From Pseudomonas sp. KU43P (GTDB taxonomy: Bacteria > Pseudomonadota > Gammaproteobacteria > Pseudomonadales > Pseudomonadaceae), in NCBI RefSeq assembly GCF_033095865.1, contig NZ_AP019365.1:2763501-2827500 (forward strand): 64,000 nucleotides of DNA. Reading direction: 5' to 3'. Below are positions 8,740-17,427 of the stretch, piece by piece. The notes below the pieces were generated by a model. The model was not told the DNA's origin. It ran no database searches and worked only from the letters and a program-made list of their open reading frames with translations. A program made the position numbers and the translations under genes. The stretch's first letter is position 1, and the number at the start of each line of letters is the position of its first letter.

Positions 8740-9438
8740 TTGAACGAACAGACATTGTCGATGCGCCTGGAGCGCGTGGCGGCCCATGTGCCCCAGGGCG
8801 CGCGCCTGGCCGATATCGGCTCGGACCACGGCTACCTGCCCGTGGCCCTGGCGCTGCGTGGCGTGATCGAAGCGGGCGTGGCCGGTGAAGTGGCGCAGAC
8901 GCCCTATGCCTCGGCCCGGCGCAATGTACGCCGCAACGGCCTGGAGCAACGCATTACCGTACGCCTGGCCGATGGCCTGGCGGCGATCGAGCCACAGGAC
9001 CGCATCACGGCGATCAGCCTGTGCGGCATGGGCGGCCAGACCATGTGCGAAATTCTCGAACGGGGCAGGCAGCACCTGAACGGCAACGAGCGCCTGATCC
9101 TGCAGCCCAACGGCGACGAGCGCGAACTGCGCGGCTGGCTGATGGCGAACGGGTACCGCATCGTGTGCGAAGAACTGTTGCGGGAAAACCGCTTCGACTA
9201 CGAGATCATCGTTGCCGATCCGGGCGCGGGTGAGTCGGTCTACAGCGTCGAAGAGCTGTACTTCGGCCCGCTGCTGATGCGTGAGAAGAGCCCGGCATTT
9301 CTTACCAAGTGGCAGCGCATGCTGCGCCAGAAACAACAGACCCTGGCCAACTTCGAGCGTGCGCGTGACGCCATCCCGCAGGAAAAACGCAACGACTTCG
9401 CCCGTCAGATCGGCTGGATCAACCAGGTATTGGCCTGA
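8740..9438 (+). CDS. trmK: tRNA (adenine22-N1)-methyltransferase TrmK-like
   Basis: This 232-residue class I SAM-dependent methyltransferase has the SAM-binding motif LADIGSDHGYLPVAL at ~23-37, then a LCGMGGQTMCEIL block and QPNGDERELRGWL. These are typical of the TrmK/YqfN (COG2384) family, which methylates N1 of A22 in tRNA in Gram-positive bacteria; the substrate in Pseudomonas is inferred. The start appears to be TTG 8740 (L/M-NEQTLSMRLERV), since no ATG fits better. An ATG at 8761 would remove 7 residues. Confidence 0.8.
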   Translation: MNEQTLSMRLERVAAHVPQGARLADIGSDHGYLPVALALRGVIEAGVAGEVAQTPYASARRNVRRNGLEQRITVRLADGLAAIEPQDRITAISLCGMGGQTMCEILERGRQHLNGNERLILQPNGDERELRGWLMANGYRIVCEELLRENRFDYEIIVADPGAGESVYSVEELYFGPLLMREKSPAFLTKWQRMLRQKQQTLANFERARDAIPQEKRNDFARQIGWINQVLA

Positions 9439-9439
9439 G

Positions 9440-9715
9440 TTACAGCTGCGAGCAGTTGCCCATTTCCCGGTAGTTGACTTCGCGGGTCTGGCCCTGGTGG
9501 TCGACGTAGACCATGTGCGCGGTGCCGACCTGGCAGTCGGCGACGTTGCTGGCCGGGGTAACGGAAATGACCTTGGCCACATCCAGCGGCATGCCGTATT
9601 CGTAGTTTTCGCTGCTGTTGGCCACCGGCTGGCTGCTGGTGGTGTCGGCCAGGGCGCCGAACGAGGCGAACAGGGCAGTCAGGGCAAGCACGGCGACGGT
9701 GCGTTGAGTGTTCAT
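9440..9715 (-). CDS. Small secreted DUF2790 protein
   Basis: This 91-residue protein has a clear Sec signal peptide (MNTQRTVAVLALTALFASFG, then ALAD) and a mature part with YEYGMPLDVAKVISVT and the ending GQTREVNYREMGNC. This is the layout of the Pseudomonas DUF2790 family of small periplasmic proteins of unknown role. The start ATG 9715 has a strong AGGAG site. The mature part has two cysteines that could form a disulphide. It is divergent from the LysR gene at 9840, which could control it. Confidence 0.8.
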   Translation of the reverse strand: MNTQRTVAVLALTALFASFGALADTTSSQPVANSSENYEYGMPLDVAKVISVTPASNVADCQVGTAHMVYVDHQGQTREVNYREMGNCSQL

Positions 9716-9839
9716 GGAAGGCTCCTTTTTCGATGTTTTACCTATGATGTATTCATTGGTGATCCTCAATAAATGGGCTAACTCGTGATAGATTCCTGCC
9801 CGGAACGCACGAATAAGAACGGTACAAGGAGCCAAGCTC

Positions 9840-10772
9840 ATGGACATGCTGCACGCCATGCGAACATTCGCCCGGGTAGTGGAGTGCGGCAGTTTTGCCG
9901 CGGCTGCCAACGCCTTGGACATTTCTGCAGCGCAGGTGTCGCGAATCGTCGCGGAACTGGAGAACCAGCTGCAGACCCGCCTGTTGCACCGCACGACCCG
10001 GCGCCTGCGCATGAGCGAGGCGGGGGAGCGCTTTCTCGAACGCTCGCGGCAGATCATGCTGCTGACCGAAGAGGCCGTGGGTGAAGCCCGTGGCGCCCAC
10101 CTCACCCCGCGTGGGCGCCTGCGCCTGCATTGCCCGCATGGCCTGGGCATGCTGCTGATGCCCCTGGTGGCCGGCTACAACGCCGTGTGCCCGGATGTGG
10201 TGATCGAGTTGACCTTGTCGCAGCGCAACCCCGACCCGTTGGCTGAGGGCCATGATGTGGTCATCACCGTGGACGAGGCCCTGCCAGACTCACAGCTCAT
10301 CGCCGTGCCGCTGGGCACTATCTTCAGCATCCCCTGCGCCGCGCCCAGCTACCTGCAGGCACATGGCGTGCCCGAGCGCCCCGAAGACTTGCACGAGCAC
10401 CGCTGCCTGCGCATGGCGTATCCGATGTACGAGGGCGACTGGGTGTTCCCGCAGGGTGTGGACCAGTGCGTGATCGCCCCACGTGACAGCTTCCTGACCA
10501 ATGTCGCCGACGCCATGCTCAAGGCCAGCGAGCTGGGCATGGGGATCGGCCTGCTGCCGTTCTACACCGCCAGCCAAGCCATCGAGCAGGGGCGGCTGCG
10601 GCGCCTGTTGGCGCCGTATCGGTTACGGGAGAGTGCGTTGTATGCGATCTATCCGTCGCGCCACTACCTGGACGCCAAGGTGCGCACTTGGATCGACTAC
10701 ATGAAGGAGCAGCTGCCGGCGCTGTTCGAGGGGCACGAAAAAGTCGTCGACGACGCTCAGTACTGGCGCTGA
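9840..10772 (+). CDS. LysR-family transcriptional regulator
   Basis: This is a 310-residue LysR-type regulator. The DNA-binding part at ~3-62 includes RTFARVVECGSFAAAANALD, then QVSRIVAELENQL and LLHRTTRRL. This is the CrgA/DsdC-like subgroup in which the recognition helix is followed by the RTTRR motif. An effector-binding domain follows. The start ATG 9840 has AGGAG at good distance. Its target is unknown; candidates are the divergent DUF2790 gene or itself. Confidence 0.85.
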   Translation: MDMLHAMRTFARVVECGSFAAAANALDISAAQVSRIVAELENQLQTRLLHRTTRRLRMSEAGERFLERSRQIMLLTEEAVGEARGAHLTPRGRLRLHCPHGLGMLLMPLVAGYNAVCPDVVIELTLSQRNPDPLAEGHDVVITVDEALPDSQLIAVPLGTIFSIPCAAPSYLQAHGVPERPEDLHEHRCLRMAYPMYEGDWVFPQGVDQCVIAPRDSFLTNVADAMLKASELGMGIGLLPFYTASQAIEQGRLRRLLAPYRLRESALYAIYPSRHYLDAKVRTWIDYMKEQLPALFEGHEKVVDDAQYWR

Positions 10773-10775
10773 GGT

Positions 10776-11330
10776 TCAGTGCCCGTAGCGCCCGACCAAG
10801 CTTTGCGCGCCCAGCGCATGGCCTTGCAGCAGCTCCAGCAGCGCATTGCGGTCCAGCCCCTCGGGCAAGGTGCCGAGGGGGATGTCGGTGGCGATCAAGG
10901 TCAGGGCGTAGTGGTGCGGGTTGTCGCCGGCAGGTGGGCAGGGGCCGCGGTAGCTGAGCGTGCCGCGTGAATTGCGCCCGACCATGAGCGTCTGGCTGCT
11001 CAGCCCGCCACTGCCTTCCTTGAGCCCATCGAGTGCCGGGTCGATGTTGTAGGCCAGCCAGTGCACCACGCCGATACCCTTGCCACCGTCCGGGTCGAAC
11101 ATGATCAGCGCCAGGGAGCGGGTGCCGGCGGGCAGGTTGTCCCAGCTAAGTTGCGGGGTCTGTTCCTCGCCCGCACCACAAGCCGGGTCAAGCCCGACCT
11201 GCTGCAGGGCGATCACGCCGCCGTCGGTGAACGACGACGAGCTGATCGACAGTGCACCAGCGCTGCCACCGGCGGCCAAGGCTGCGGTGCAGGGTAACAA
11301 GGCGGCGAACAGCCAGGGCTTGAGGTTCAT
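10776..11330 (-). CDS. YbhB/YbcL-family (PEBP-like) periplasmic protein
   Basis: This 184-residue protein has a signal peptide (MNLKPWLFAALLPCTAALAA) and the phosphatidylethanolamine-binding-protein fold motifs. These are PQLSWDNLPAGTRSLALIMFD followed by DPDGG, GVVHWLAYNID, and the pocket motif YRGPCPPAGDNPHHY. Family members bind small anionic ligands; the physiological role in bacteria is not settled. It converges on the LysR gene with only 3 bases between the stop codons. Confidence 0.85.
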   Translation of the reverse strand: MNLKPWLFAALLPCTAALAAGGSAGALSISSSSFTDGGVIALQQVGLDPACGAGEEQTPQLSWDNLPAGTRSLALIMFDPDGGKGIGVVHWLAYNIDPALDGLKEGSGGLSSQTLMVGRNSRGTLSYRGPCPPAGDNPHHYALTLIATDIPLGTLPEGLDRNALLELLQGHALGAQSLVGRYGH

Positions 11331-11371
11331 GGCGATGGCTCGGCAGGGCGATGCGCCGCAGTGTAGTTCAA

Positions 11372-11677
11372 TCAGTGGCTGTCCTGGTCTTCGGCAGTGC
11401 CGCCGCTGTGGCCTGCGCCACTGCCGGTGGCTTCACCGGTGCTGTTGGAACCGCCTGTGGCGCCATCGGTAGCATCGTTGCCGGTGTCGCTGCTGTCGTT
11501 GGCCTTGCCACTGCCAGGGCTGTTGACGCTGCTGCCGTCACCGGCGGTCTTGCCGCCTTGCTGGTCGGTTTTCGGGTAGGCGTCGGTATTGGTGTCGGAG
11601 GGGGTGGAGGCGGCGAAACTGCTGGCGCTGCCCAGGGCCAGGGCGAGGAACAAGGCAAGGGGGCGAATGCGGATCAT
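11372..11677 (-). CDS. Small secreted low-complexity protein
   Basis: This 101-residue predicted exported protein has signal peptide MIRIRPLALFLALALGSASS followed by FAAS. Its mature part is almost entirely Gly, Ser, Thr, Asp and Asn with no fold-forming hydrophobics. The start ATG 11677 has an AGGAG ribosome site, which favours a real gene; an upstream in-frame ATG at 11707 lacks one. I recognise no family. A short G/S/D-rich exported protein of this kind may be disordered in the periplasm. Confidence 0.6.
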   Translation of the reverse strand: MIRIRPLALFLALALGSASSFAASTPSDTNTDAYPKTDQQGGKTAGDGSSVNSPGSGKANDSSDTGNDATDGATGGSNSTGEATGSGAGHSGGTAEDQDSH

Positions 11678-11763
11678 GGCGAAGCTCCTGTGCGGATGAT
11701 CTGTCATTCGTTTGGCTGGCGGGGGACGGCAGGGTGCCCGTCGGGCGACGGGCGGTCAGTCAG

Positions 11764-11853
11764 GGCCCTATTGCCGGCAAGCCGGCTCCCACAGGTTTTT
11801 CACTGCCCTCAAGTACAGCGGTGTACCTGTGGGAGCCGGCTTGCCGGCGATAG
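11764..11853. repeat. REP pair (inverted)
   Basis: Inverted REP units with a ~35-base spacer lie between the small secreted protein gene and the end of the MFS gene. The left copy has one change (TTGCCGGC in place of TCGCCGGC). Confidence 0.9.
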
Positions 11854-11876
11854 AGCTGCGCAGCAGCCCCCCAATT

Positions 11877-13154
11877 TCAATGCGCTGGCGCTTCCTCCGG
11901 CTCCAGCGGCGGATGCTCCTGCGCCGCCTGCATCAGGTCTTCAGTCACCCGCAGCTCAGCCCCCGTAGGCGAGAACGTGGTCGAGGCAGTAAACGGTGCC
12001 GGATGCTCGGCCGCCGGGCGCTTGCCCCGGCGCCACAGAAAGAAGCACACCATCGCCAGGTTGACCACGGCAAACGCCCAGAACAGCCCCGGCTCACCAA
12101 ACTCCGTCATTACCGGCGAAATCGCCAGCGGCGCCATGGCCGAGCCCAGCGAGTTGATCAGCAGCAGGCCCTGGATCATCGGCACCAGCGCATCGGACGG
12201 CGCCCGGTCAGCGGCATGGCTGACCGCCACCGGGTACAGCGCGAACACACCGCCGCCGAGCAGGAACAGCATCGCCGGCAGCAACGCCGAATGCGAAGGC
12301 AGAAACACCGTGACCAGCGACAGCACCACGCACAGCGCGGCCAGGGCGATCAGCACATCCTGGCGGTCCTTGCGGTCGGACCAGCGCCCCACCGGGTATT
12401 GCAGCAGCATGGCGCCGAGGATCACCCAGGCCATCATGCTGCCCACTTCACCCACGTCCAGGCCGATGCGTTGCAGGTACAGCGGCAGCAGGGCATAGAT
12501 GCCGGCAATCGCCACCCCGGAACCGAAGCAGCCCACCAGCCCCGACGGCGCCACGCCGAGCAACTGGCGCGGTTTGAGCGGTTCGACCTGATCCAGCAAC
12601 GGCGATACCCGCGGCAGGATCACGATCGGCAGCACCGACAGCGCGGCAAGCATGCCGGCCAGCATGAACGGCGCGCTGTCGCTCAGCTGCGCAGTCACGC
12701 CCAGGCCTGCCTGGGCGATCACCCCGGCGCCGTAGAAGGCGATCATGTACAGCGCCAGCAAGCGCCCGCGGATCTTCGCGTCGCCTGCCAGCAGCAGCCA
12801 GCTTTCGATCACCAGGAACACGCCGACTGCGGCCCAGCCGTTGATCAGGCGCAGGATCGACCACCAGGTGGTGTCGTAGAACAACCCCTGCAACAGGATA
12901 GTGGCGGCGATCAGCGAGGCGAAGCTGGTGTAGGCGCGGATATGGCCGATGCGCAGGATCAGCCGGTCGTTGAACACCGCGCCCAGGGTCAGGCCGATGA
13001 AGTAGCTCGACGAGACGATACCGATGGTGGTGGCCGACTCGCCGGCAGCGCCCAGACGCAAGGTGGTCAGGGAAGACATGAAGCCGTTGCCCAGGGCAAT
13101 GATGAACAGCCCGAGCAGGGGTGCCAGCGCCATGGCCAGCAAACGCGGAGACAT
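11877..13154 (-). CDS. MFS transporter, YcaD-like
   Basis: This 425-residue inner-membrane protein has the two-times-six helix layout of the major facilitator superfamily. The segment VVSSSYFIGLTLGAVFNDRL, written here from GIVSSSYFIG onward, resembles the YcaD/UmaF subgroup, as does the conserved VESWLLL motif after helix 4. The C-terminal ~45 residues are hydrophilic and proline/glutamate rich. The start is ATG 13154, with GAGG seven bases upstream. The substrate is unknown. It is divergent from the AEC transporter gene. Confidence 0.8.
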   Translation of the reverse strand: MSPRLLAMALAPLLGLFIIALGNGFMSSLTTLRLGAAGESATTIGIVSSSYFIGLTLGAVFNDRLILRIGHIRAYTSFASLIAATILLQGLFYDTTWWSILRLINGWAAVGVFLVIESWLLLAGDAKIRGRLLALYMIAFYGAGVIAQAGLGVTAQLSDSAPFMLAGMLAALSVLPIVILPRVSPLLDQVEPLKPRQLLGVAPSGLVGCFGSGVAIAGIYALLPLYLQRIGLDVGEVGSMMAWVILGAMLLQYPVGRWSDRKDRQDVLIALAALCVVLSLVTVFLPSHSALLPAMLFLLGGGVFALYPVAVSHAADRAPSDALVPMIQGLLLINSLGSAMAPLAISPVMTEFGEPGLFWAFAVVNLAMVCFFLWRRGKRPAAEHPAPFTASTTFSPTGAELRVTEDLMQAAQEHPPLEPEEAPAH

Positions 13155-13307
13155 AAAAACCTCAGAGGGGAGTAGCGCAGTTGCCGGCTGTTCCGGCACA
13201 GGGAAAAAGGAGGCGCGATTCTAAGGCCCGGGAAGGTTTTCCCCAAGGGGCCTGGCCCTGCGGCATAATGACGCTTTTGCGCAGTTGACCCAGGGAAGGC
13301 CAGGTTT

Positions 13308-14183
13308 ATGTTCGCTTCGCTGTTCGCGGTGCTGGCACCGGTGTTTATCGTCGCCGGTATTGGCTATGGCTGGGCCCGCACGGCCCTGGAATACCCTACC
13401 CAGTTCATTGCCCGGATGGTCATGACCGTCGGCACGCCGGCGCTGGTGCTGGCGACTCTGAACCGTACCCAACTCGACCCTGCGGCTTTCACCAGCATGG
13501 CCCTGGCCTGCCTGCTCTGTACCCTGGGCATGGCTGCGGTTGGGCTGGTGGTATGCCGCCTAGGCCGCCAGGACTGGCGGGTTTTGCTGCCGGCGTTCAT
13601 GTTCCCCAATACCGGCAACATGGGCCTGCCGATCAGCTTGTATGCCTTTGGCGAGCACGGGTTGGCGCTGGCCATGGCGTTTTTCCTGGGCCTGTCGATC
13701 GTGCAGTTCACCGTCGGCATGGCCATTTCCGGCACGGCCGTCTCGCTCAAGGCGCTACTGCGCAATCCCGTCGTCATCAGCCTGGCCCTGGCCTTGCCGA
13801 TGATCTTCTTCGATATTCATCTGCCGCGCTGGCTGGCCAACACGGCAGACCTGCTTGGCGGCATGTGCATCCCCCTGATGCTGCTGACCCTGGGGGTGTC
13901 GCTGGCCAGCATTCGCCCACAGCACATCGCCAGCGGCCTGTTGCTGGGCGGCGTGCGGATCGTGCTGGGGGCCGGAATGGGCTGGGCGGTTGGCGCCGCG
14001 TTGGACATGGAACAGATGCAGCGTGCGGTGCTGATGGTGCAGTCGGCGATGCCGGTGGCGGTGTTCAACTACTTGATGGCGGTCAGGGCCAACCGCTCGC
14101 CGGAGCAGGTGGCGAACTTGGTGATGTGTTCGACGGTGCTGTCGTTTGCCTGGTTGCCGGTGGTGCTGGCCTGGTGGATGTGA
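13308..14183 (+). CDS. AEC-family transporter (auxin efflux carrier type)
   Basis: This 291-residue protein has about ten membrane helices in two inverted halves. The first half carries the family motif FPNTGNMGLPISLYAFG at ~95-111, and the crossover in the second half is near GGMCIPLMLLTLGVSL (~180-195). Bacterial AEC proteins move organic anions such as malate or malonate, or unknown substrates. Context does not point to one. It starts at ATG 13308, and a REP pair follows the stop. Confidence 0.85.
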   Translation: MFASLFAVLAPVFIVAGIGYGWARTALEYPTQFIARMVMTVGTPALVLATLNRTQLDPAAFTSMALACLLCTLGMAAVGLVVCRLGRQDWRVLLPAFMFPNTGNMGLPISLYAFGEHGLALAMAFFLGLSIVQFTVGMAISGTAVSLKALLRNPVVISLALALPMIFFDIHLPRWLANTADLLGGMCIPLMLLTLGVSLASIRPQHIASGLLLGGVRIVLGAGMGWAVGAALDMEQMQRAVLMVQSAMPVAVFNYLMAVRANRSPEQVANLVMCSTVLSFAWLPVVLAWWM

Positions 14184-14192
14184 GCCTGTATC

Positions 14193-14286
14193 GGCCCCAT
14201 CGCCGGCAAGCCGGCTCCCACAAGTAGGGCACAGCCTTCGTGGCTTGTGGTCTACCTGTGGGAGCCGGCTTGCCGGCGATAGGGCC
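14193..14286. repeat. REP pair (inverted)
   Basis: Inverted REP units with a ~40-base spacer lie between the convergent AEC transporter and lipoprotein genes. Confidence 0.9.
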
Positions 14287-14300
14287 AGTACAGGCAGCCA

Positions 14301-14933
14301 TCATTTATCGAACAAGCGCTCGTGCACCCATCCCTTGTTGGTCAGCACCATCACTCGCTTCTCCCTGGCCGGCGTGTCGAGGGTGGCAACCGCCTCACCC
14401 AGGTCACGGATGCTGGCCTTCACCTCGTCATTGGCCGCCCAGTTCGGCAGGCCGGTAATCTTGTAGGCATAGGTCACATCGGAAATGGTGTGGCCCATCA
14501 TTTCGCCCGGCTCGCTGAACTGCTCGATTGCCGTCACCTCGGCCTTGCCAAAGCACAGCCCGCCACGGGTGCTGCCGTTGAGCATTTTCTGCGCATCGGC
14601 CTTGTAGAACTTGCGGCCCTCGTCGGTGAGGTCGTAGGCGTAGTAGATGTCTGTGCGTGCCGGTTGCCACAGGCGTTCCGGCACTTCTACGCGGGACGTT
14701 TCCTTTTCGCTGACGATGCCGACCTTGGCCAAGGCATGCAGGGCCTTGTTGGTGCCGTTGACGTCGAAGTCCTGGGTCTTGGTGGGGAAATCGGAGACTA
14801 CGAAACAGTGGGGATACTGGGTGTCGAGATAGGCCTGGGCGGCTTTGTGGAAATTGGCCTCGCTGGCGTCCTTGGTGTCCGAGCAGCCGGCCAGGGCGGC
14901 CAGCAGTGCCAGCGGTACGATCTTCCTGTACAT
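14301..14933 (-). CDS. Predicted lipoprotein of unknown function
   Basis: This 210-residue protein has a lipoprotein signal peptide: MYRKIVPLALLAALAGCS, lipobox LAGC, with C17 as the lipid anchor. The mature part begins DTKDASEANFHKAAQAYLDT and is hydrophilic and well mixed, with KVGIVSEKETSRVEVP in the middle and a C-terminal VLTNKGWVHERLFDK. I recognise no named domain with confidence. The start ATG 14933 is chosen because the signal peptide begins there. It is monocistronic, between a REP pair and the MFS gene. Confidence 0.75.
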   Translation of the reverse strand: MYRKIVPLALLAALAGCSDTKDASEANFHKAAQAYLDTQYPHCFVVSDFPTKTQDFDVNGTNKALHALAKVGIVSEKETSRVEVPERLWQPARTDIYYAYDLTDEGRKFYKADAQKMLNGSTRGGLCFGKAEVTAIEQFSEPGEMMGHTISDVTYAYKITGLPNWAANDEVKASIRDLGEAVATLDTPAREKRVMVLTNKGWVHERLFDK

Positions 14934-15069
14934 GATGAAGCGTCCTTGGATTGCGAGTTGAACCGTTGTGGGCGGCATTAGAACCCACGGTTTAGAGCGG
15001 CGCAATCGTGGCAGGACGGCATCTCGACGGGGTTCACAAAAGCGTAGGGCCGCATGCGGCCCCGTGTTT

Positions 15070-16401
15070 TCAATGGGTGGGCACATCCCGAGTCCGCAGC
15101 TTTTCCGGCAAGGCAAACATCACCAGCAGTGCTGTCACCACACAGGCGCCGGCAATCAGGTACAGCGCCGGTGTGGTCGTGCCCGTCAAATCCCGAATGC
15201 GCCCCACCAGCACCGGGCTGACGATACCGCCCAGTTGGCCCAGGGTATTGATCAACGCAATCCCCCCCGCGGCACCTGCGCCCGCGCCGGCCAGCAACTT
15301 CGGCGGCAGCGCCCAGAAGCTCGGGATCGAGGCCACCACACCGGCGCCGAGCAGGCCCAGGGACACCAGCAGCAACGGCGTGTTGTCGTCGAAGATCCCT
15401 GCACAGAGGAAGCCCAGTGCACCCAGCGAGATCAAGCCGGCGGTGAACCAGCGGCGTTCGCCGGTGGCATCCGACAGCCGCCCGCACACCACCATGGCAA
15501 TGGCCCCGCAGATGTACGGCACGGCGGTGAGCAGGCCGATCATCGACGGGTTCTCGGTGCCGGCGCTGCGGATCAGTTGCGGTGCCCAGAAGTTCAGGCC
15601 GTAGGAGGCGATCTGGATCAGGAAATAGATCAACCCGAGGGTCAGGAAGCCCGGAATGCGGATCGCCTGCAGCAACGAGCCCTGGCCATGGCCGGCCTGG
15701 GGCGGGTCGATGCGCGACAGCAACAGCTGTTTTTCGCCTGGGTTCAGCCAGCCGGCATCCTCAATGCGGTCCTTGAGCAAGGTCAGCACCAGCAGGCCCA
15801 GAGCCACGCACGGCAGGCCGCCGAGCAGGAACAGCCAATGCCAGCCACGCATCTGCAGGGCACCGTCGAGATGGCCGAGGATCAGCCCCGAGAACGGCGC
15901 ACCGAACAGCCCGGCGAAGGCCGAAGCGAGGAACAGCAGCGAAGTGATGCGGCCGCGGTAGTGGCGCGGGAACCACAGCGTCAGGTAGTACAGCACCCCA
16001 GGCGCGAAGCCGGCCTCCATGGCGCCGATGATGAAACGCAGGGCATAGAACTGCCATTCGTTGGTCACGAACACCATCGCGGCCGTGGCCAGGCCCCAGG
16101 AGATCATGATGCGGGCGATCCAGCGGCGCGCGCCGACCTTGTACAGCATCAGGTTGCTGGGCACCTCGAACAGCACGTAGCCGACCACGAACAGGCTCGC
16201 GCCCAGGCCGTAGGCGGTATCGCTGAAGCCCAGGTCGGTCTGCAACTGGAACTTGGCAAAGCTGATGTTGATGCGGTCGAAGAAGGCGAACAGGTAGCAG
16301 ACCATGATCAGTGGCATCAGCCGCCAGGCGACTTTGCGCACCAGGGCTTTTTCACTGTCGGCGGTGCCATCGGCAGCCGTGTGCAGGGCGGAAAGGCTCA
16401 T
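15070..16401 (-). CDS. MFS transporter, anion:cation symporter (ACS) type
   Basis: This 443-residue protein has twelve predicted helices and is typical of the ACS subfamily that imports organic acids (phthalate, tartrate, hexuronates). Landmarks are KVAWRLMPLIMVCYLFAFFD and then RINISFAK at the first helix, the DLGFSDTAYGLGAS loop, and FIGAMEAGFAPG. It is the last gene of a leftward set with HMG-CoA-lyase and CoA-transferase genes and probably imports their substrate, a di- or hydroxy-acid. A GGAGA site precedes ATG 16401. Confidence 0.85.
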   Translation of the reverse strand: MSLSALHTAADGTADSEKALVRKVAWRLMPLIMVCYLFAFFDRINISFAKFQLQTDLGFSDTAYGLGASLFVVGYVLFEVPSNLMLYKVGARRWIARIMISWGLATAAMVFVTNEWQFYALRFIIGAMEAGFAPGVLYYLTLWFPRHYRGRITSLLFLASAFAGLFGAPFSGLILGHLDGALQMRGWHWLFLLGGLPCVALGLLVLTLLKDRIEDAGWLNPGEKQLLLSRIDPPQAGHGQGSLLQAIRIPGFLTLGLIYFLIQIASYGLNFWAPQLIRSAGTENPSMIGLLTAVPYICGAIAMVVCGRLSDATGERRWFTAGLISLGALGFLCAGIFDDNTPLLLVSLGLLGAGVVASIPSFWALPPKLLAGAGAGAAGGIALINTLGQLGGIVSPVLVGRIRDLTGTTTPALYLIAGACVVTALLVMFALPEKLRTRDVPTH

Positions 16402-16488
16402 TTTCGTGTTCTCCAGTCGGGCCGCTGCGGTGAGCGGCCCTGTTGTTCTTGTTGTCTGGTGGGGCGGTGCCCCGGTTGCAGCGATGGC

Positions 16489-17427
16489 TCAGGCGGGCAG
16501 GCCGGCCGGTAGCGGGTGCAGGTCGCAGTTGCGCCCGGCCTTGGCCAGCTGGCCGGGCACTTCATGGCCGAGCAGGGCAGGCAGGCCCCGTGCCATGTGC
16601 AGCAGACCCTCCAGGTCCACCCCGGTAGGGATGCCGGTTTCGGCACACAGGTTGGCCAGGTCTTCACTGCAGATATTGCCCGAGGCACCCGGTGCGAACG
16701 GGCAGCCACCGAGCCCGCCGAGGGCGGCATCGAAGCGCCGTGCACCGGCTTCATAGGCGGCCAGCACGTTGCACAGGCCCAGGCCACGGGTGTTATGGAA
16801 GTGCAGGGTGAGCATGCTCGCCGGCACTCGCTCCAGGCTGCGGCGCACCAGGCGCTCGACCTGGCGCGGGTTGGCCATGCCGGTGGTGTCGGCCAGGGTC
16901 ACGCCCTGCATGCCGAGTTCCAGGTAGGCATCCAGCAGGCGCAGCACCAGGTCTTCCTCGATGCGCCCCTCGAACGGGCAACCGAAGGCGGTGGCCACCG
17001 AGGCATTGAGGCTGACCGGGCGCCCCTGCACGGCCTGGACGATGTCGCCGAAGCCGGCCAGCGACTGCTCGCGGCGCATGCGCATGTTGGCCAGGTTGTG
17101 CGACTGGCTGGCCGAAAGCACCAGGTTGAGTTCGTCGGCACCGGCCGCCAGGGCGCGCTCGGCGCCCTTGAGGTTGGGGATCAGCGCCACGTAGATCACC
17201 CCGGGTTGGCGCTGGATGCCGCGGAACACCTCATCGCCATCGCGCAGCGCCGGTATCGCCTTGGGCGAGACGAACGAACCGGCTTCGATACGGCCGAAAC
17301 CCAGGCGCGACAGGCCATTGATCAGCGCGATCTTGTCCTCGGTGGCGACCCAGGTCGGTTCGATCTGCAGGCCGTCGCGCGGGGCAACTTCCTGGATGAT
17401 CAGTTGCTCGGGGTTGACCGGGATCAT
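16489..17427 (-). CDS. Hydroxymethylglutaryl-CoA lyase family enzyme
   Basis: This 312-residue TIM-barrel HMGL-like lyase has the N-terminal catalytic motif EVAPRDGLQIEP (Arg-Asp at ~16-17), the metal-binding LHFHNTRGLGLCN and the catalytic loop GLGGCPFAPGASGNICSED with its conserved Cys. It should cleave a 3-hydroxy-3-methyl acyl-CoA to acetyl-CoA or pyruvate plus a keto acid. The neighbouring CoA-transferase overlaps it by 4 bases, so the pair would activate and then split a branched hydroxy-acid such as HMG or citramalate. Which acid is not resolved by sequence. It is probably not the leucine-pathway enzyme, since no liu genes are present. Confidence 0.85.
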   Translation of the reverse strand: MIPVNPEQLIIQEVAPRDGLQIEPTWVATEDKIALINGLSRLGFGRIEAGSFVSPKAIPALRDGDEVFRGIQRQPGVIYVALIPNLKGAERALAAGADELNLVLSASQSHNLANMRMRREQSLAGFGDIVQAVQGRPVSLNASVATAFGCPFEGRIEEDLVLRLLDAYLELGMQGVTLADTTGMANPRQVERLVRRSLERVPASMLTLHFHNTRGLGLCNVLAAYEAGARRFDAALGGLGGCPFAPGASGNICSEDLANLCAETGIPTGVDLEGLLHMARGLPALLGHEVPGQLAKAGRNCDLHPLPAGLPA